31,643 nucleotides of DNA from UBA8106 sp964569695 (GTDB taxonomy: Bacteria; Acidobacteriota; Vicinamibacteria; Vicinamibacterales; UBA823). Below the pieces are notes generated by a model. That model saw only the letters and a list, made by a program, of their open reading frames with translations, was not told the DNA's origin and ran no database searches. The position numbers and the translations under genes are program-made. Within the stretch, counting starts at the first letter, position 1; every line of letters starts with the position of its first letter. Positions 14,948 to 24,300 of the stretch are shown here, piece by piece. The DNA lies in assembly GCA_964569695.1 (NCBI GenBank), contig CAZMUA010000022.1:1-31643 (forward strand). Direction: 5' to 3'.

Positions 14948-15940
14948 TCAGGAAGAACGGAGTGATCGCTTCACCAGATTCTGCATGAGCGGAATCTTGT
15001 AGTGGTTCGAGTTCAACGGTCGTGCACCATCGGCCGCCGCTGCCGCTGCCATCTCTGCGGTTTCTTCATTCGGCGCTCGTCCCTTAACTAAATTTTCGAC
15101 GTCAACCAAACGACGTGGCGTACACTGCACGGCTCCGCAGACGATTCGCGCGTCCTCAATCATGCCGCTCGCGTCGAGCCGCATAGCAGTCGCTACACTC
15201 ACTAACGCGAAGTCCCATGCATTCCGATCCGCGACTTTCTCAAAATAAAACGCGGCATCGGTCCACGATGCAGGAATGCGGATGGCCGTCAGAATATCTC
15301 CAGGTTCTAACACCGTCATCCGCGTGATGTCCACGGCTTCCGGCATAAAGAACTCCCCAGACGGCACAACGCGCTCGCCGGAAGAATTTCTGATGACCAT
15401 CGATGCGTCGAGCGCAACGAGCGCTGTAGCCGTATCCGACGGCGACACCGCTACGCATCGGCTCCCCTCGAACAAACTGTGCTCCCTGTTCATGGCCACC
15501 GGCGTGTCCGCGTAACAAACATTACCTCCAGCACGATAGCAAGTCAGCCCGTATCGGTAATACCAGCACCGCGTATCCTGACAGAGATTGCCACCCAAAG
15601 TACCCGTGTTCCGGATTTGAGGACTCGCGACGCGGCGAGCCGCATCGGCAAGCAATCCACACCGCTGGCGTAACATTGGGTCTCGTTCAATATCCGTCAG
15701 CGTCGTCAAGGCACCGATTTCGATGCCATCAGCGGTCTCTCGAATCCCGCGAAGTTCTTCGATGCCCTCCAGATCGATCAGGGCCTGGGGCTGCTTAATG
15801 CGCTCCTTAAACCATCCGAGACTGTCGTGTCCGCCAGCCAATTTCCAACCCCGATCACCCCAGCGGTCTAGGAGTTCCAAAGCGGTCTCCAGATCCGTCG
15901 GCTGGAACAGTTCGAAGTGCGACATCATGTCATTCGCCAT
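14948..15940 (-). CDS. Molybdenum hydroxylase FAD-binding subunit with extra Fe-S cysteines (PaoB/HcrB-like)
   Basis: This is the 330-residue middle subunit of a xanthine-oxidase-type enzyme. It passes electrons from Fe-S centres to FAD. The FAD-binding segment KLAGGHDSLGWFK and the motif NTGTLGGNLCQ (111-121) are present. Cys125, Cys134, Cys142 and Cys162 (RCWYYR, LTCYRAGGNVCYAD, GSRC) follow. A comparable insertion binds an additional [4Fe-4S] cluster in E. coli PaoB (YagS) and 4-hydroxybenzoyl-CoA reductase beta subunit. That cluster is inferred here from spacing. It lies eight bases after the molybdenum subunit, last in the three-gene operon. Confidence 0.92.
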   Translation of the reverse strand: MANDMMSHFELFQPTDLETALELLDRWGDRGWKLAGGHDSLGWFKERIKQPQALIDLEGIEELRGIRETADGIEIGALTTLTDIERDPMLRQRCGLLADAARRVASPQIRNTGTLGGNLCQDTRCWYYRYGLTCYRAGGNVCYADTPVAMNREHSLFEGSRCVAVSPSDTATALVALDASMVIRNSSGERVVPSGEFFMPEAVDITRMTVLEPGDILTAIRIPASWTDAAFYFEKVADRNAWDFALVSVATAMRLDASGMIEDARIVCGAVQCTPRRLVDVENLVKGRAPNEETAEMAAAAAADGARPLNSNHYKIPLMQNLVKRSLRSS

Positions 15941-15948
15941 GAGATTCC

Positions 15949-18351
15949 TCAGTCGGTGTGCATATCCAACGGCTTATGTGACTGTGGTCGCTTTGAAGCC
16001 GCGTTGAGAATCATGTCTGGTAACACGGGAACTCGGTTGAAATAGTGCCCGCCGAGCGCATCCGAGATAGCACAGAGTAACGCGGCTGCCGCGCACCCCA
16101 TCAAAGGCTCTCCAATCCCTTTTGCCCCAACCGGGTTCTGGGGATCCGCTTTATCGACGGCATCCGCACCCATCCCCACAGCCACATCCAAGTAAGACGG
16201 TGGCTTGGCCTGATAAAACCCAACTGCCCCTGGCAAACCAAATTCTGGGTCGAAGACTTGGCGCTCGAGAGCGGCCTCCCCAAAGCCCATCACCGCACCA
16301 CTCCGCACCTGGGCTTCGAGTCCTTGGGGATGCATCACGGTCCCGCAGTCAGCCACACCTAAGTAATCAAGAATTTCAAACTTCCCGGTTTCCAAATCTA
16401 GCTCAATCCGAACAAAACCCGCCGCCAGCGCCGGCACCATCCCGGTGCGTTCGAGACCATCCTTCGCCGCGCCAATCAAACCGGTACCCGCCAAACCTCG
16501 CACGGAAGCCTTCGTCATCGGATTCAGGTCTTCGGCCATCTCCTGCCCGGAGTACGCCCCGCCCAACTCGATGGCCCGCTGGGCCGCCCTTGCATAGGTC
16601 AGTCGCCGTGACGGATTACCCCGGCGATACACCGTCTCGTTCCCAATCTCATAGTTGTCAGGCGATCCACCAAGATCATTTGCAGCAATAGCCTTCAGCT
16701 TCGCAACTGCATCCATGGCGGCCGCGTAGTTAGTCCGCGTCATCGTGAACGACGTATTGCTGCCGAACTGCCCGAGGTTCCACGGTAACCCACGACTTGA
16801 ATCACCGCGCTCGATAACACAGTTGTCCCAATCAGCCTTTAGAACTTCCGCGGCCACCCGGCTCGTCGAGGCGTATGAGTATGTACCGAGGTTCCCAACA
16901 CCGGTATGAATATGCAGTTTCCCATCAGGCGTCAGCCGTACTAACCCGTCAAAGCCATTGGCTCCCGCCGAATGAAAGGCCTGCCCCACACCAACGCCGA
17001 TCACTTTCGACCCTTGACGTTGCCCACTGGTAGCCCGTTTTTCGTCCCACTTGAAACTCGCCGCGCCCTGGTCTAATGCTTCGCGCATGTAGGCGCTCGT
17101 CACAGGACCTTGATCCCCTCCGTATTTGGAGTCGTGGTCCGGCGCATTGATTCGACGTATCGCTACCTGGTCAAGACCAAGCTGCTGCGCTGCCTTATCC
17201 AGTAATGGTTCAACGGCCGTCGCAATCTGGTTTTGTCCCGGCCCGCGTTGTGCGCCTTTCGGCGGTGTATTGCCCAAGACCGGTATGCCACGGAATCGCA
17301 TCGCTTCCGGGGTGTAGACCAGTGAGACGGCGCTGGCGGCAGCGTTCCAATCACCGAACCCTGTATACGGACCGTTCTCCTGCACAATATAGAGGTCGCA
17401 CGCCAGTAACCGTCCGTCCTCTCTGAATCCCAATTTGATGCGACCCTGAAACCCTGACCGCGCAACACCAATAGCGTATTCTTCGGCGCGACTGATTCGC
17501 ATCATGACTGGCCGCTTTGTTTTCTTGGACATTAACGCTGGCAAAGCTTGAATCGGATATGCCGCGCCTTTCGACCCAAACCCTCCTCCACAGTTTTCGC
17601 CGATGAAAACCAGCTGGGCAGGTTCAATGCCGATCAAATTCGCCAAACCCGGCACAATGAAACTCTGACTTTGATTGGACCCATGGACGTAACACTTGTC
17701 GTTGTCCCAGTACGCCATGGCCGTCCGAGGTTCCATCGAGTGATGTGAGTTCCCCGCCGTCACAAACGTCTCGTCAAGCACGACCGCAGCATTTGCAAAG
17801 CCGCCGTCCAAGTCCCCGTATGACCAAGTTGAAGCCGGCTCGCCCATCGGCAATTTACCTTCGCCCGCTGCAGCAAAATCCTCGGCCGTCCACTTAATTT
17901 CCTTGAGACCTTCCTGAGGAACCATAGCATTGCCAGTCGTCCGCGCATTCGACCCACCAGGACGAAGACTCTCAAGCGGATCTACGCTAAACGGCAGTGG
18001 TTCCAAATCCACCTTAATCTTCGCAATGGCCTCTTCAGCCGTGGTTTCGTCGACAGCGGCCACCGCCAAAATCGGCTCGCCAACGTAATGGGGTTCGTTG
18101 GTCAGAATTGGAGCACGAGGTGCGGGCACTTCCGGCAGCTCATCCGCCGTCAGTATCGCTACCACCCCCTCCATTGCAAGTGCAGCTGACGCATCAATCG
18201 TGCGGACCCGCCCATGGGGCATTGGACTGGTTAACAGTCGGCAAAAGAGCATGCCCTCAGCGCGGAAATCCTCGGCGTACTTTGCCTTCCCCGTCACCTT
18301 GCCATAGACATCAGGCGGCGTGAAGTTCTTACCCAACAGTACATTCGCCAT
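15949..18351 (-). CDS. Molybdenum hydroxylase, molybdopterin-binding catalytic subunit (PaoC/XdhA-like)
   Basis: This 800-residue catalytic subunit of a xanthine oxidase-family enzyme starts with the usual fold (DVYGKVTGKAKYAEDF). The cofactor loop GGGFGSKG is at 255-262. The active-site glutamate is Glu748 in GAKGIGEP. The segment at the CoxL active-site position reads NTPPKGAQRGPG, without the AYRCSFR loop of form I CO dehydrogenase, so a hydroxylase or aldehyde oxidase reaction is expected. The protein has no signal peptide; it would be carried out by the Tat signal on the Fe-S subunit whose gene ends two bases upstream. Maturation would need a XdhC-type chaperone, which is not encoded here. 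Confidence 0.93.
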   Translation of the reverse strand: MANVLLGKNFTPPDVYGKVTGKAKYAEDFRAEGMLFCRLLTSPMPHGRVRTIDASAALAMEGVVAILTADELPEVPAPRAPILTNEPHYVGEPILAVAAVDETTAEEAIAKIKVDLEPLPFSVDPLESLRPGGSNARTTGNAMVPQEGLKEIKWTAEDFAAAGEGKLPMGEPASTWSYGDLDGGFANAAVVLDETFVTAGNSHHSMEPRTAMAYWDNDKCYVHGSNQSQSFIVPGLANLIGIEPAQLVFIGENCGGGFGSKGAAYPIQALPALMSKKTKRPVMMRISRAEEYAIGVARSGFQGRIKLGFREDGRLLACDLYIVQENGPYTGFGDWNAAASAVSLVYTPEAMRFRGIPVLGNTPPKGAQRGPGQNQIATAVEPLLDKAAQQLGLDQVAIRRINAPDHDSKYGGDQGPVTSAYMREALDQGAASFKWDEKRATSGQRQGSKVIGVGVGQAFHSAGANGFDGLVRLTPDGKLHIHTGVGNLGTYSYASTSRVAAEVLKADWDNCVIERGDSSRGLPWNLGQFGSNTSFTMTRTNYAAAMDAVAKLKAIAANDLGGSPDNYEIGNETVYRRGNPSRRLTYARAAQRAIELGGAYSGQEMAEDLNPMTKASVRGLAGTGLIGAAKDGLERTGMVPALAAGFVRIELDLETGKFEILDYLGVADCGTVMHPQGLEAQVRSGAVMGFGEAALERQVFDPEFGLPGAVGFYQAKPPSYLDVAVGMGADAVDKADPQNPVGAKGIGEPLMGCAAAALLCAISDALGGHYFNRVPVLPDMILNAASKRPQSHKPLDMHTD

Positions 18352-18353
18352 CG

Positions 18354-18977
18354 CTACTCTCCACTCGCTGCGCGCATGACCCCATTCAAGTAATGGTCAT
18401 ACGCACCACACCGACACAAATTCCCTGCCATTGCTTCACGGGTTTCCTGGAGACTTGGATTTGGATTGGCTTTAAGCAAGGCCACCGCTGACATCACCTG
18501 TCCAGGTGTGCAGAAGCCGCACTGGGGACCTAGTTCATCAATGAACGCCTGCTGCACCGGATGCAACTCACCTGATGCGCTTTCCAACCCTTCAACTGTT
18601 ATGATCTGACGTCCGCGGACGCGGTGTGTGAGCGTCGAGCAAGAATAGTGTGAGACATCGTCGATCATTACTGTACAAGCACCACATTCAGCACGATCAC
18701 AGCCAAGCTTCGTCCCCGTCAATCCGAGTTTGTATCGAAGCGTCATCGCTAGCGTTTCATTCGGCAGCACATCCACGCGACGAATTTGTCCGTTCACGTT
18801 GAGTGACAGAAGGCGTTCCACCCCACCTGGCGGACCAGCCATCGACTGGGCCCAAGTTGCAGGAACATAGGCGATACTCGAAACCGTGACGCCGGAAGCA
18901 ATGACGCCTTTAATAAAATCCCGGCGTGACACACGGCCGGAGGGTTCAGGCGGACAGAAATCACAGTGATCGGTCAT
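18354..18977 (-). CDS. Molybdenum hydroxylase [2Fe-2S] subunit with Tat signal (PaoA-like)
   Basis: This is the 207-residue electron-transfer subunit. A twin-arginine signal SRRDFIKG (17-24) is followed by a hydrophobic stretch and AWAQ-like cleavage region (TWAQSMAG). The plant-ferredoxin cluster ligands are Cys93, Cys98, Cys101 and Cys113; the second cluster ligands are Cys153, Cys156, Cys188 and Cys190 (CGFCTPG, CRCG). All eight are present. A Tat signal on this subunit is the hallmark of periplasmic enzymes such as E. coli PaoABC (YagTSR). It is the first gene of the operon, with order Fe-S, Mo, FAD. Two further cysteines (5 and 8) precede the Tat motif and would be lost on cleavage. Confidence 0.93.
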   Translation of the reverse strand: MTDHCDFCPPEPSGRVSRRDFIKGVIASGVTVSSIAYVPATWAQSMAGPPGGVERLLSLNVNGQIRRVDVLPNETLAMTLRYKLGLTGTKLGCDRAECGACTVMIDDVSHYSCSTLTHRVRGRQIITVEGLESASGELHPVQQAFIDELGPQCGFCTPGQVMSAVALLKANPNPSLQETREAMAGNLCRCGAYDHYLNGVMRAASGE

Positions 18978-19374
18978 GAGTAACTCTCAGCTTCGCGAAG
19001 TTGTGTGTGAATTCTTTTTAATTACGACTTACCACACCGTAAAATTGTGCCTTTTCATCTAAGGTCAGCCAAAACCCTTAGGTACACAATCCAGTATTGG
19101 ACAATACCATGAATCTCCTAACAGGTGGACTTTAGGATATCTCACCGGACCCGAACATTTAGAAGTAAACATCACCACACTTTCTCCCTAGCCCTAGCCA
19201 GTCTCAGCCAACTGATTTCAAGCCCAGGATCTCTTCGAATTTTTACTGAAAGTTGAATTACAGTGACGATTTTTCTCCATTGTTACTAGCTTCAAGTCTG
19301 TTACTTGATAATCAATTATCTTTTATTCATAATTAAATTTATCTAAAATTAAGGCCATTAAACCACGTTATAAA
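18978..19374. other. Intergenic region between the molybdoenzyme operon and tetR
   Basis: About 450 bases up to the tetR start hold no gene, and the tetR-proximal part is strongly A/T-rich. I see three small palindromes. CTTCGCGAAG (18991-19000) lies in the molybdoenzyme leader. GTATTG-ga-CAATAC is at 19094-19107. GATAAT-ca-ATTATC is at 19307-19320, inside the candidate tetR promoter. No convincing promoter is visible for the molybdoenzyme operon; TTGGCT-N17-CACAAT on the minus strand is the best weak match. Control of both divergent units probably resides here. Confidence 0.5.
19305..19333 (+). promoter_or_regulatory. Candidate promoter of tetR-RND operon
   Basis: A -35 box TTGATA (19305-19310) and -10 box CATAAT (19328-19333) are separated by 17 bases, each one base off consensus. 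The start would be near 19340, so the palindromic operator at 19375 would lie about 35 bases into the transcript and block elongation or a second start. TATAAA at 19369-19374 is a possible second -10 that touches the operator but lacks a -35 box. Confidence 0.45.
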
Positions 19375-19403
19375 TCAAACGTTCATTTGTAATGAACGTT
19401 TGA
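19375..19403. promoter_or_regulatory. Palindromic operator, probable TetR site
   Basis: A perfect inverted repeat has 13-base arms TCAAACGTTCATT and AATGAACGTTTGA around TGT. It ends 24 bases before the tetR ATG. Long perfect palindromes in this position are the usual autoregulatory operators of TetR-family repressors, and the inner GTTCATT...AATGAAC core is typical of them. I find no second copy before the molybdoenzyme operon. Confidence 0.8.
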
Positions 19404-19426
19404 AATACGATAGACTCGTTTCATTA

Positions 19427-20080
19427 ATGGATATCGAAACCAAGGCAAGGATACTGGATTCGGCAGAGCAGTTATTTGGAGAGTACGGGTTTTCGGCGAC
19501 TTCAATTCGGCAAATTACGAACGAGGCTGACGTAAACATTGCTGCGGTGAATTATCACTTTGGCTCCAAGGAAGAGCTTCTGCACGCCGTATTCAAGCGA
19601 CGAGTCGGACCAATCAACACCGAGCGCGTTAAGACGCTCCTTGCCCTCCAAGAAGAAACGAAAGACGGTGAGCCGGACCTTGAACAAGTAATGCGAGCCT
19701 TTCTTGAACCATGCTTTCATTCGACAGAGTGGCATGGATCTCAAGGGGCGAAATTCCTGCAGTTGGTCGGTCGAATGCATTCAGAAACCAACGAGCAGTT
19801 GCGCGATGCATTTTTTCAACTATTCGATGAAGTCGCCCAACATTTTGGACCAGCTTTCAAACACGTCCTACCCCATCTCTCAAAAGAAGAAATTATTTGG
19901 CGAGTGCACTTTGTTATTGGGTCGCTAGCTCACATTCTAGTGTGCACACAAATGAAGAATGCCGGCATGGGCAACGTGAAGATTGAACGGAGTGACGCGC
20001 TGCTTGACGCACTCGTGCAGTTCTGCACCGCAGGGATGGCTGCCGTCGTACCAACACAAACAACGGTGCAGTCAGTGTGA
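19427..20080 (+). CDS. TetR/AcrR-family transcriptional repressor
   Basis: This 217-residue regulator has an N-terminal helix-turn-helix (residues 25-45: TSIRQITNEADVNIAAVNYHFGSKEEL), with the family's strongly conserved YHFGSKEEL. The ligand-binding half is all-helical and not recognisable beyond the family. I start at ATG 19427 because an upstream TTG (19400) lies within the palindromic operator and has no ribosome binding site. It is followed after 18 bases by the RND adaptor gene, so it most likely represses itself and the efflux operon and is released by the pump's substrates. It also faces the molybdoenzyme operon, which it could control, though no matching site is seen there. Confidence 0.92.
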   Translation: MDIETKARILDSAEQLFGEYGFSATSIRQITNEADVNIAAVNYHFGSKEELLHAVFKRRVGPINTERVKTLLALQEETKDGEPDLEQVMRAFLEPCFHSTEWHGSQGAKFLQLVGRMHSETNEQLRDAFFQLFDEVAQHFGPAFKHVLPHLSKEEIIWRVHFVIGSLAHILVCTQMKNAGMGNVKIERSDALLDALVQFCTAGMAAVVPTQTTVQSV

Positions 20081-20098
20081 TACGAAGGTAAATACACC

Positions 20099-21328
20099 AT
20101 GAATCGTCGAAAAGAACTAGCTCTCAAGATCGGATTACCAGTAGCAGTCCTGCTTGTGGGATTACTTGTGTCTGCCACAATGTTCACCCTCAAACCAGAA
20201 GCGCCAACCCGAACCCCAGTGACTGTAATCCCTCAAGTTCGTGTGGTTGAAGTCGATATGATTGACCTTCCACTGATTGTCAGGAGTCAAGGCACCGTCA
20301 ATCCGCGAACCGAAAGCCAGCTGGTCCCCGAAGTGACTGGGCGCATCATAGAAGTCTCACCATCATTTGTGGCCGGTGGCTTCTTTGAGGCTGGCGACGT
20401 ACTGTTAAGTATTGACCCGCACGACTACGAGCAGGTGATCGTGCAGCGCGAAGCCGAGATTACAGCGGCACAGCTCCGCATCGCGGAAGAGGAAGCTGAA
20501 AAGGAACTGGCGCAGTGGGGTTGGGACCGCATTGGTACCGGCGAAGCTCGATCGTTAACGATGCGGGAACCTCAAATTGCCAGCGCGAAAGCGAGTCTAG
20601 CCGCAGCGCAAGCCAATCTCGAAACCGCACGCCGAAATTTGGCTCGTACGCAGGTCCGCGCACCCTACGCGGGTCGCGTCCGCGATAAAAGTGTCGATCG
20701 GGGGCAGTTCGTAACCATCGGCACACCAGTCGCCAGGATCTACGCAGTAGATGTAGCCGAAATCCGACTTCCACTGCCGGACGACGAACTGGCTCATCTC
20801 AATTTGCCATTAAATTACCGCGGTGACGCTGGCCGAATACGTGGACCACGGGTGAAATTGCGGGCGAATTTTGCAGGCCAAGTGTACGAATGGCAGGGAC
20901 GAATTGTCAGGACCGAGGGCGAAATCGATACACGGACACGGATGGTCCATGTCGTCGCTGAGGTGAACAATCCCTACGGCCGTGGTACCGATCCAAACAG
21001 ACCACCATTGGCGGCCGGCATGTTCGTCGAAGCTGAAATCGAAGGACGTATCGCAGAACAAGTGGCCGCATTGCCACGCGCGGCCCTGCGGGGAAACAAC
21101 CAGGTCCTTGTTGTAGACAATGACGACCGACTACAGCATCGAGACGTCACCCTGCTACGCACCACCCCTACCCACATTATTGTGACCAAGGGACTGGACG
21201 CTGGTGAGCACGTCAACCTCTCATCAATCGAAGTAGTCTCGGACGGTATGGAGGTCCAGACATTTCTAGTTGAGACAGAAATGCCTATGACCGTCCCATC
21301 CACGACCTATACGGAGGAAGGCTTATGA
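20099..21328 (+). CDS. RND efflux periplasmic adaptor subunit
   Basis: This 409-residue membrane-fusion protein connects an RND pump to the outer membrane. An N-terminal anchor (residues 10-30, KIGLPVAVLLVGLLVSATMF) is followed by a first barrel/lipoyl half (SQLVPEVTGRIIEVSPSFVAGGFFEAGDVLLSID). A long alpha-helical hairpin rich in Glu/Ala/Arg comes next (about 115-185), then the second lipoyl half (LARTQVRAPYAGRVRDKSVDRGQFVTIGTPVARI) and a beta-barrel and proximal domain. AAGG lies about nine bases before ATG. The stop overlaps the permease start as ATGA, indicating coupled translation. Confidence 0.93.
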   Translation: MNRRKELALKIGLPVAVLLVGLLVSATMFTLKPEAPTRTPVTVIPQVRVVEVDMIDLPLIVRSQGTVNPRTESQLVPEVTGRIIEVSPSFVAGGFFEAGDVLLSIDPHDYEQVIVQREAEITAAQLRIAEEEAEKELAQWGWDRIGTGEARSLTMREPQIASAKASLAAAQANLETARRNLARTQVRAPYAGRVRDKSVDRGQFVTIGTPVARIYAVDVAEIRLPLPDDELAHLNLPLNYRGDAGRIRGPRVKLRANFAGQVYEWQGRIVRTEGEIDTRTRMVHVVAEVNNPYGRGTDPNRPPLAAGMFVEAEIEGRIAEQVAALPRAALRGNNQVLVVDNDDRLQHRDVTLLRTTPTHIIVTKGLDAGEHVNLSSIEVVSDGMEVQTFLVETEMPMTVPSTTYTEEGL

Positions 21329-24300
21329 AGAGCGCCATTGAGTGGTTCGCAAAAAATCCTGTGGCAGCCAACCTGCTCATGGTTTTGATCTTGGCGGGTG
21401 GCCTCTTTACAGGCTTAACCCTTAAGAAAGAAATATTCCCTGAGTTTTCTCTCGACATGATTACAGTGCAAGTATCGTATCGCGGTGCTGCTCCAGAAGA
21501 AGTTGAAGAAGGGGTGTGCATCAAGATCGAAGAAGCAATCGAAGGACTCGATGGGATTAAGCGGATCACGTCGAGCGCGAGCGAAGGCAACGGCAGTGTC
21601 AGCATTGAAGTCGAATCCGGTGCCGATGTTCGTAAGCTACTTGAGGATGTGAAGGCCCGCATTGATGCCATTGAGACGTTCCCGGAAGAAACCGAAAAAC
21701 CGGTCGTACAAGAACTTACCAACCGTCAACAAGTCATCAACGTAGCTGTTCATGGAGCTATTGATGAATCGAATCTAAAAATACTCGCCGAACGTGTGCG
21801 GGACGAACTCGCAGTAGTTCCTGGTCTCACACAGGTTGAGGTTGCCAATGCCCGCTCCTACGAAATTTCAATCGAAGTCTCAGAAACATTGCTGCGCCGA
21901 CACAACCTAACGTTTGACGAAGTGGCCAATGCCGTCCGCCGATCATCACTCGACATGCCTGGCGGTTCGGTGAAGACCGATGGCGGAGAATTCCTCCTGC
22001 GCACGAAAGGTCAAGCGTACCGAGGTTATGAATTCGAAAACCTCGTTCTCCTTACCCGAAGTGATGGAACACACCTTCGCTTGGGAGACGTTGCAACCGT
22101 AGTGGATGGCTTTGAAGAAACCGAACAATTTTCAAGATTCCAAAACGAACCGGCACTCGTCATCGCAGTCTACCGAACTGGTGATCAAAGCGCCCCAGAA
22201 GTCTCAGCTGCAGTCTATAAGTACGTTGAGCAAGCACAAAGCCGCCTTCCGGCAGGAGTCACCTTGACCCCAATGGGTGATTCGGCCTTGGTGCTTAGCG
22301 ACCGACTGAACCTACTTGTTCGAAATGGTTTAACTGGATTCGTGCTCGTCTTTATCGTGCTGACCTTGTTTCTCAGGTTTGGATTGGCGTTCTGGGTCAG
22401 TCTCGGCATCCCAATATCGTTCTTAGGAGCGTTGTGGTTACTGCCTGCGCTTGATGTCTCAATCAACATGATGTCGCTTTTTGCATTTATTGTTGTGCTT
22501 GGCATCCTTGTCGATGACGCAATTATCGTTGGTGAAAACATCTACACACACCAGGAACGAAGCGGTAATCGTCTCCAAGGCGCCATTACTGGCGCTCACG
22601 AAGTCGCAACACCGGTGACGTTTGCCGTGCTCACGAGCGTGGCAGCGTTTGCTCCGTTAATGTTTATTTCCGGCGTCATGGGAAAAATGATGATCGTAAT
22701 GCCGCTGGTCGTCATGCCTTGCTTGATTTTTTCACTCATTGAATCGCTTCTCATCCTCCCAGCGCATCTGTCGCGCCATCGCAATGATCGCTCTCGGTTT
22801 GGTTTCGGCAAAGGAATCCGTCGCCGGATCGATGGCAGCCTCCAGCATTTCATTACAAATGTTTATCGCCCGTGGCTAGAACGCGCTATCCAGTGGCGCT
22901 ACGTCACAGGAGCACTTGGTTTGGCTACCCTAATGCTGTCGCTAGGGTTGGTCGGTGCTGGTTGGGTCCGAGTCGTGTTCATGCCAGCAACGGATGCCGA
23001 TTATCTGACCGCGTCTATTGTCATGCCACAGGGAACACCGGTCGAATCAACCGAAGCTGCAATTCAGCACATGGAAGATGCTGCCGAGTCTGTCCGGCAA
23101 GAAGTCGAGGCAGAAACTGGTCGCCCGCTTATCAAATCCGTGTACTCGATGGTTGGAAGTCGAGCACCACACTTGAGTGGTGGGTTCGCACCTCGGCAAC
23201 AGGCACCGGCCGCTTCCCACCTCGGCGGATTGTTTATCGAATTGCAACCATCAGAGGTGCGTGGCATCGGGAGCATCGACCTTGTAAACCGCTGGCGCGA
23301 GCAAGTGGGCCTTATACCTGATGCAGTTGAAATTAGGTACGACGCAGAGTTGTTTACGGCTGGTGATGCGGTCAACGTGCAGCTGACTGGTCCCGATATT
23401 GACGAATTGCGCGCGGCCAGTAATGCAGTAAAGGCCGGACTGGCTGAATATGCGGGTGTCTATGACATCGCCGATTCGTTCCGCAGTGGCAAGCAGGAAA
23501 TCAAATTAGGCATTCGGCCAGCAGCTGAAATGCTTGGCCTGAGCTTGTCGGACCTTGGTCGCCAAGTGCGCCAGGCGTTCTATGGAGAGGAAGCCCAGCG
23601 TATTCAGCGTGGCCGCGACGACGTCAGAGTCATGATTCGGTATCCAGAAGTAGAGCGCCGGTCTGTCGGCAACCTCGAGAACATGCGGATCCGAACTCCC
23701 GAAGGTGAAGAAGTACCGTTTTCTCAAGTCGCGACGGTCGAACCAGGGCGAGGATTTTCATCGATCAAACGGGTTGACCGACGACGAGCCTTAAATGTGA
23801 CAGCAGCCGTAGATCAATCGATCACTACGGCTGGCGATGTTACCGAAGACCTTGATGTCCGCGTGCTTCCCGAGATTTTATCCGCTTATCCAAATGTGTT
23901 TTATTCGTTTGAAGGCCAAGTAAACGAATTCTCAGACTCGTTTGGTGGACTTACGCAGGGATTCATGATTGCTCTACTTTTGATCTACGTGCTCTTGGCG
24001 GTACCGCTCAAATCGTATGTTCAACCACTGATCATCATGACGGCCATCCCGTTCGGTCTCGTAGGAGCGACCCTGGGGCATCTCATTATGGGAATGGACA
24101 TCAGTCTTCTGTCGATGTTTGGACTCGTCGCACTGGCGGGAGTCGTCGTGAATGACGGATTAGTAATGGTGGATTTCATAAATCGGTATCGTAAAAAATT
24201 GGGCACTCTCTCATTAGCCATTCGCGAGGCGGGAGCTGCTAGACTCAGACCGATCCTCTTGACTTCCCTCACCACATTCTTTGGTCTCTTGCCGCTTATG

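Noticed and set aside
15949..18351. Form I aerobic CO dehydrogenase large subunit
   Set aside because: The AYRCSFR active-site loop is absent; the segment reads GAQRGPG, as in other hydroxylases.
19307..19320. Fur box at GATAAT-ca-ATTATC
   Set aside because: The spacer is two bases instead of one, the flanks do not extend the consensus, and neighbouring genes are not iron-related.
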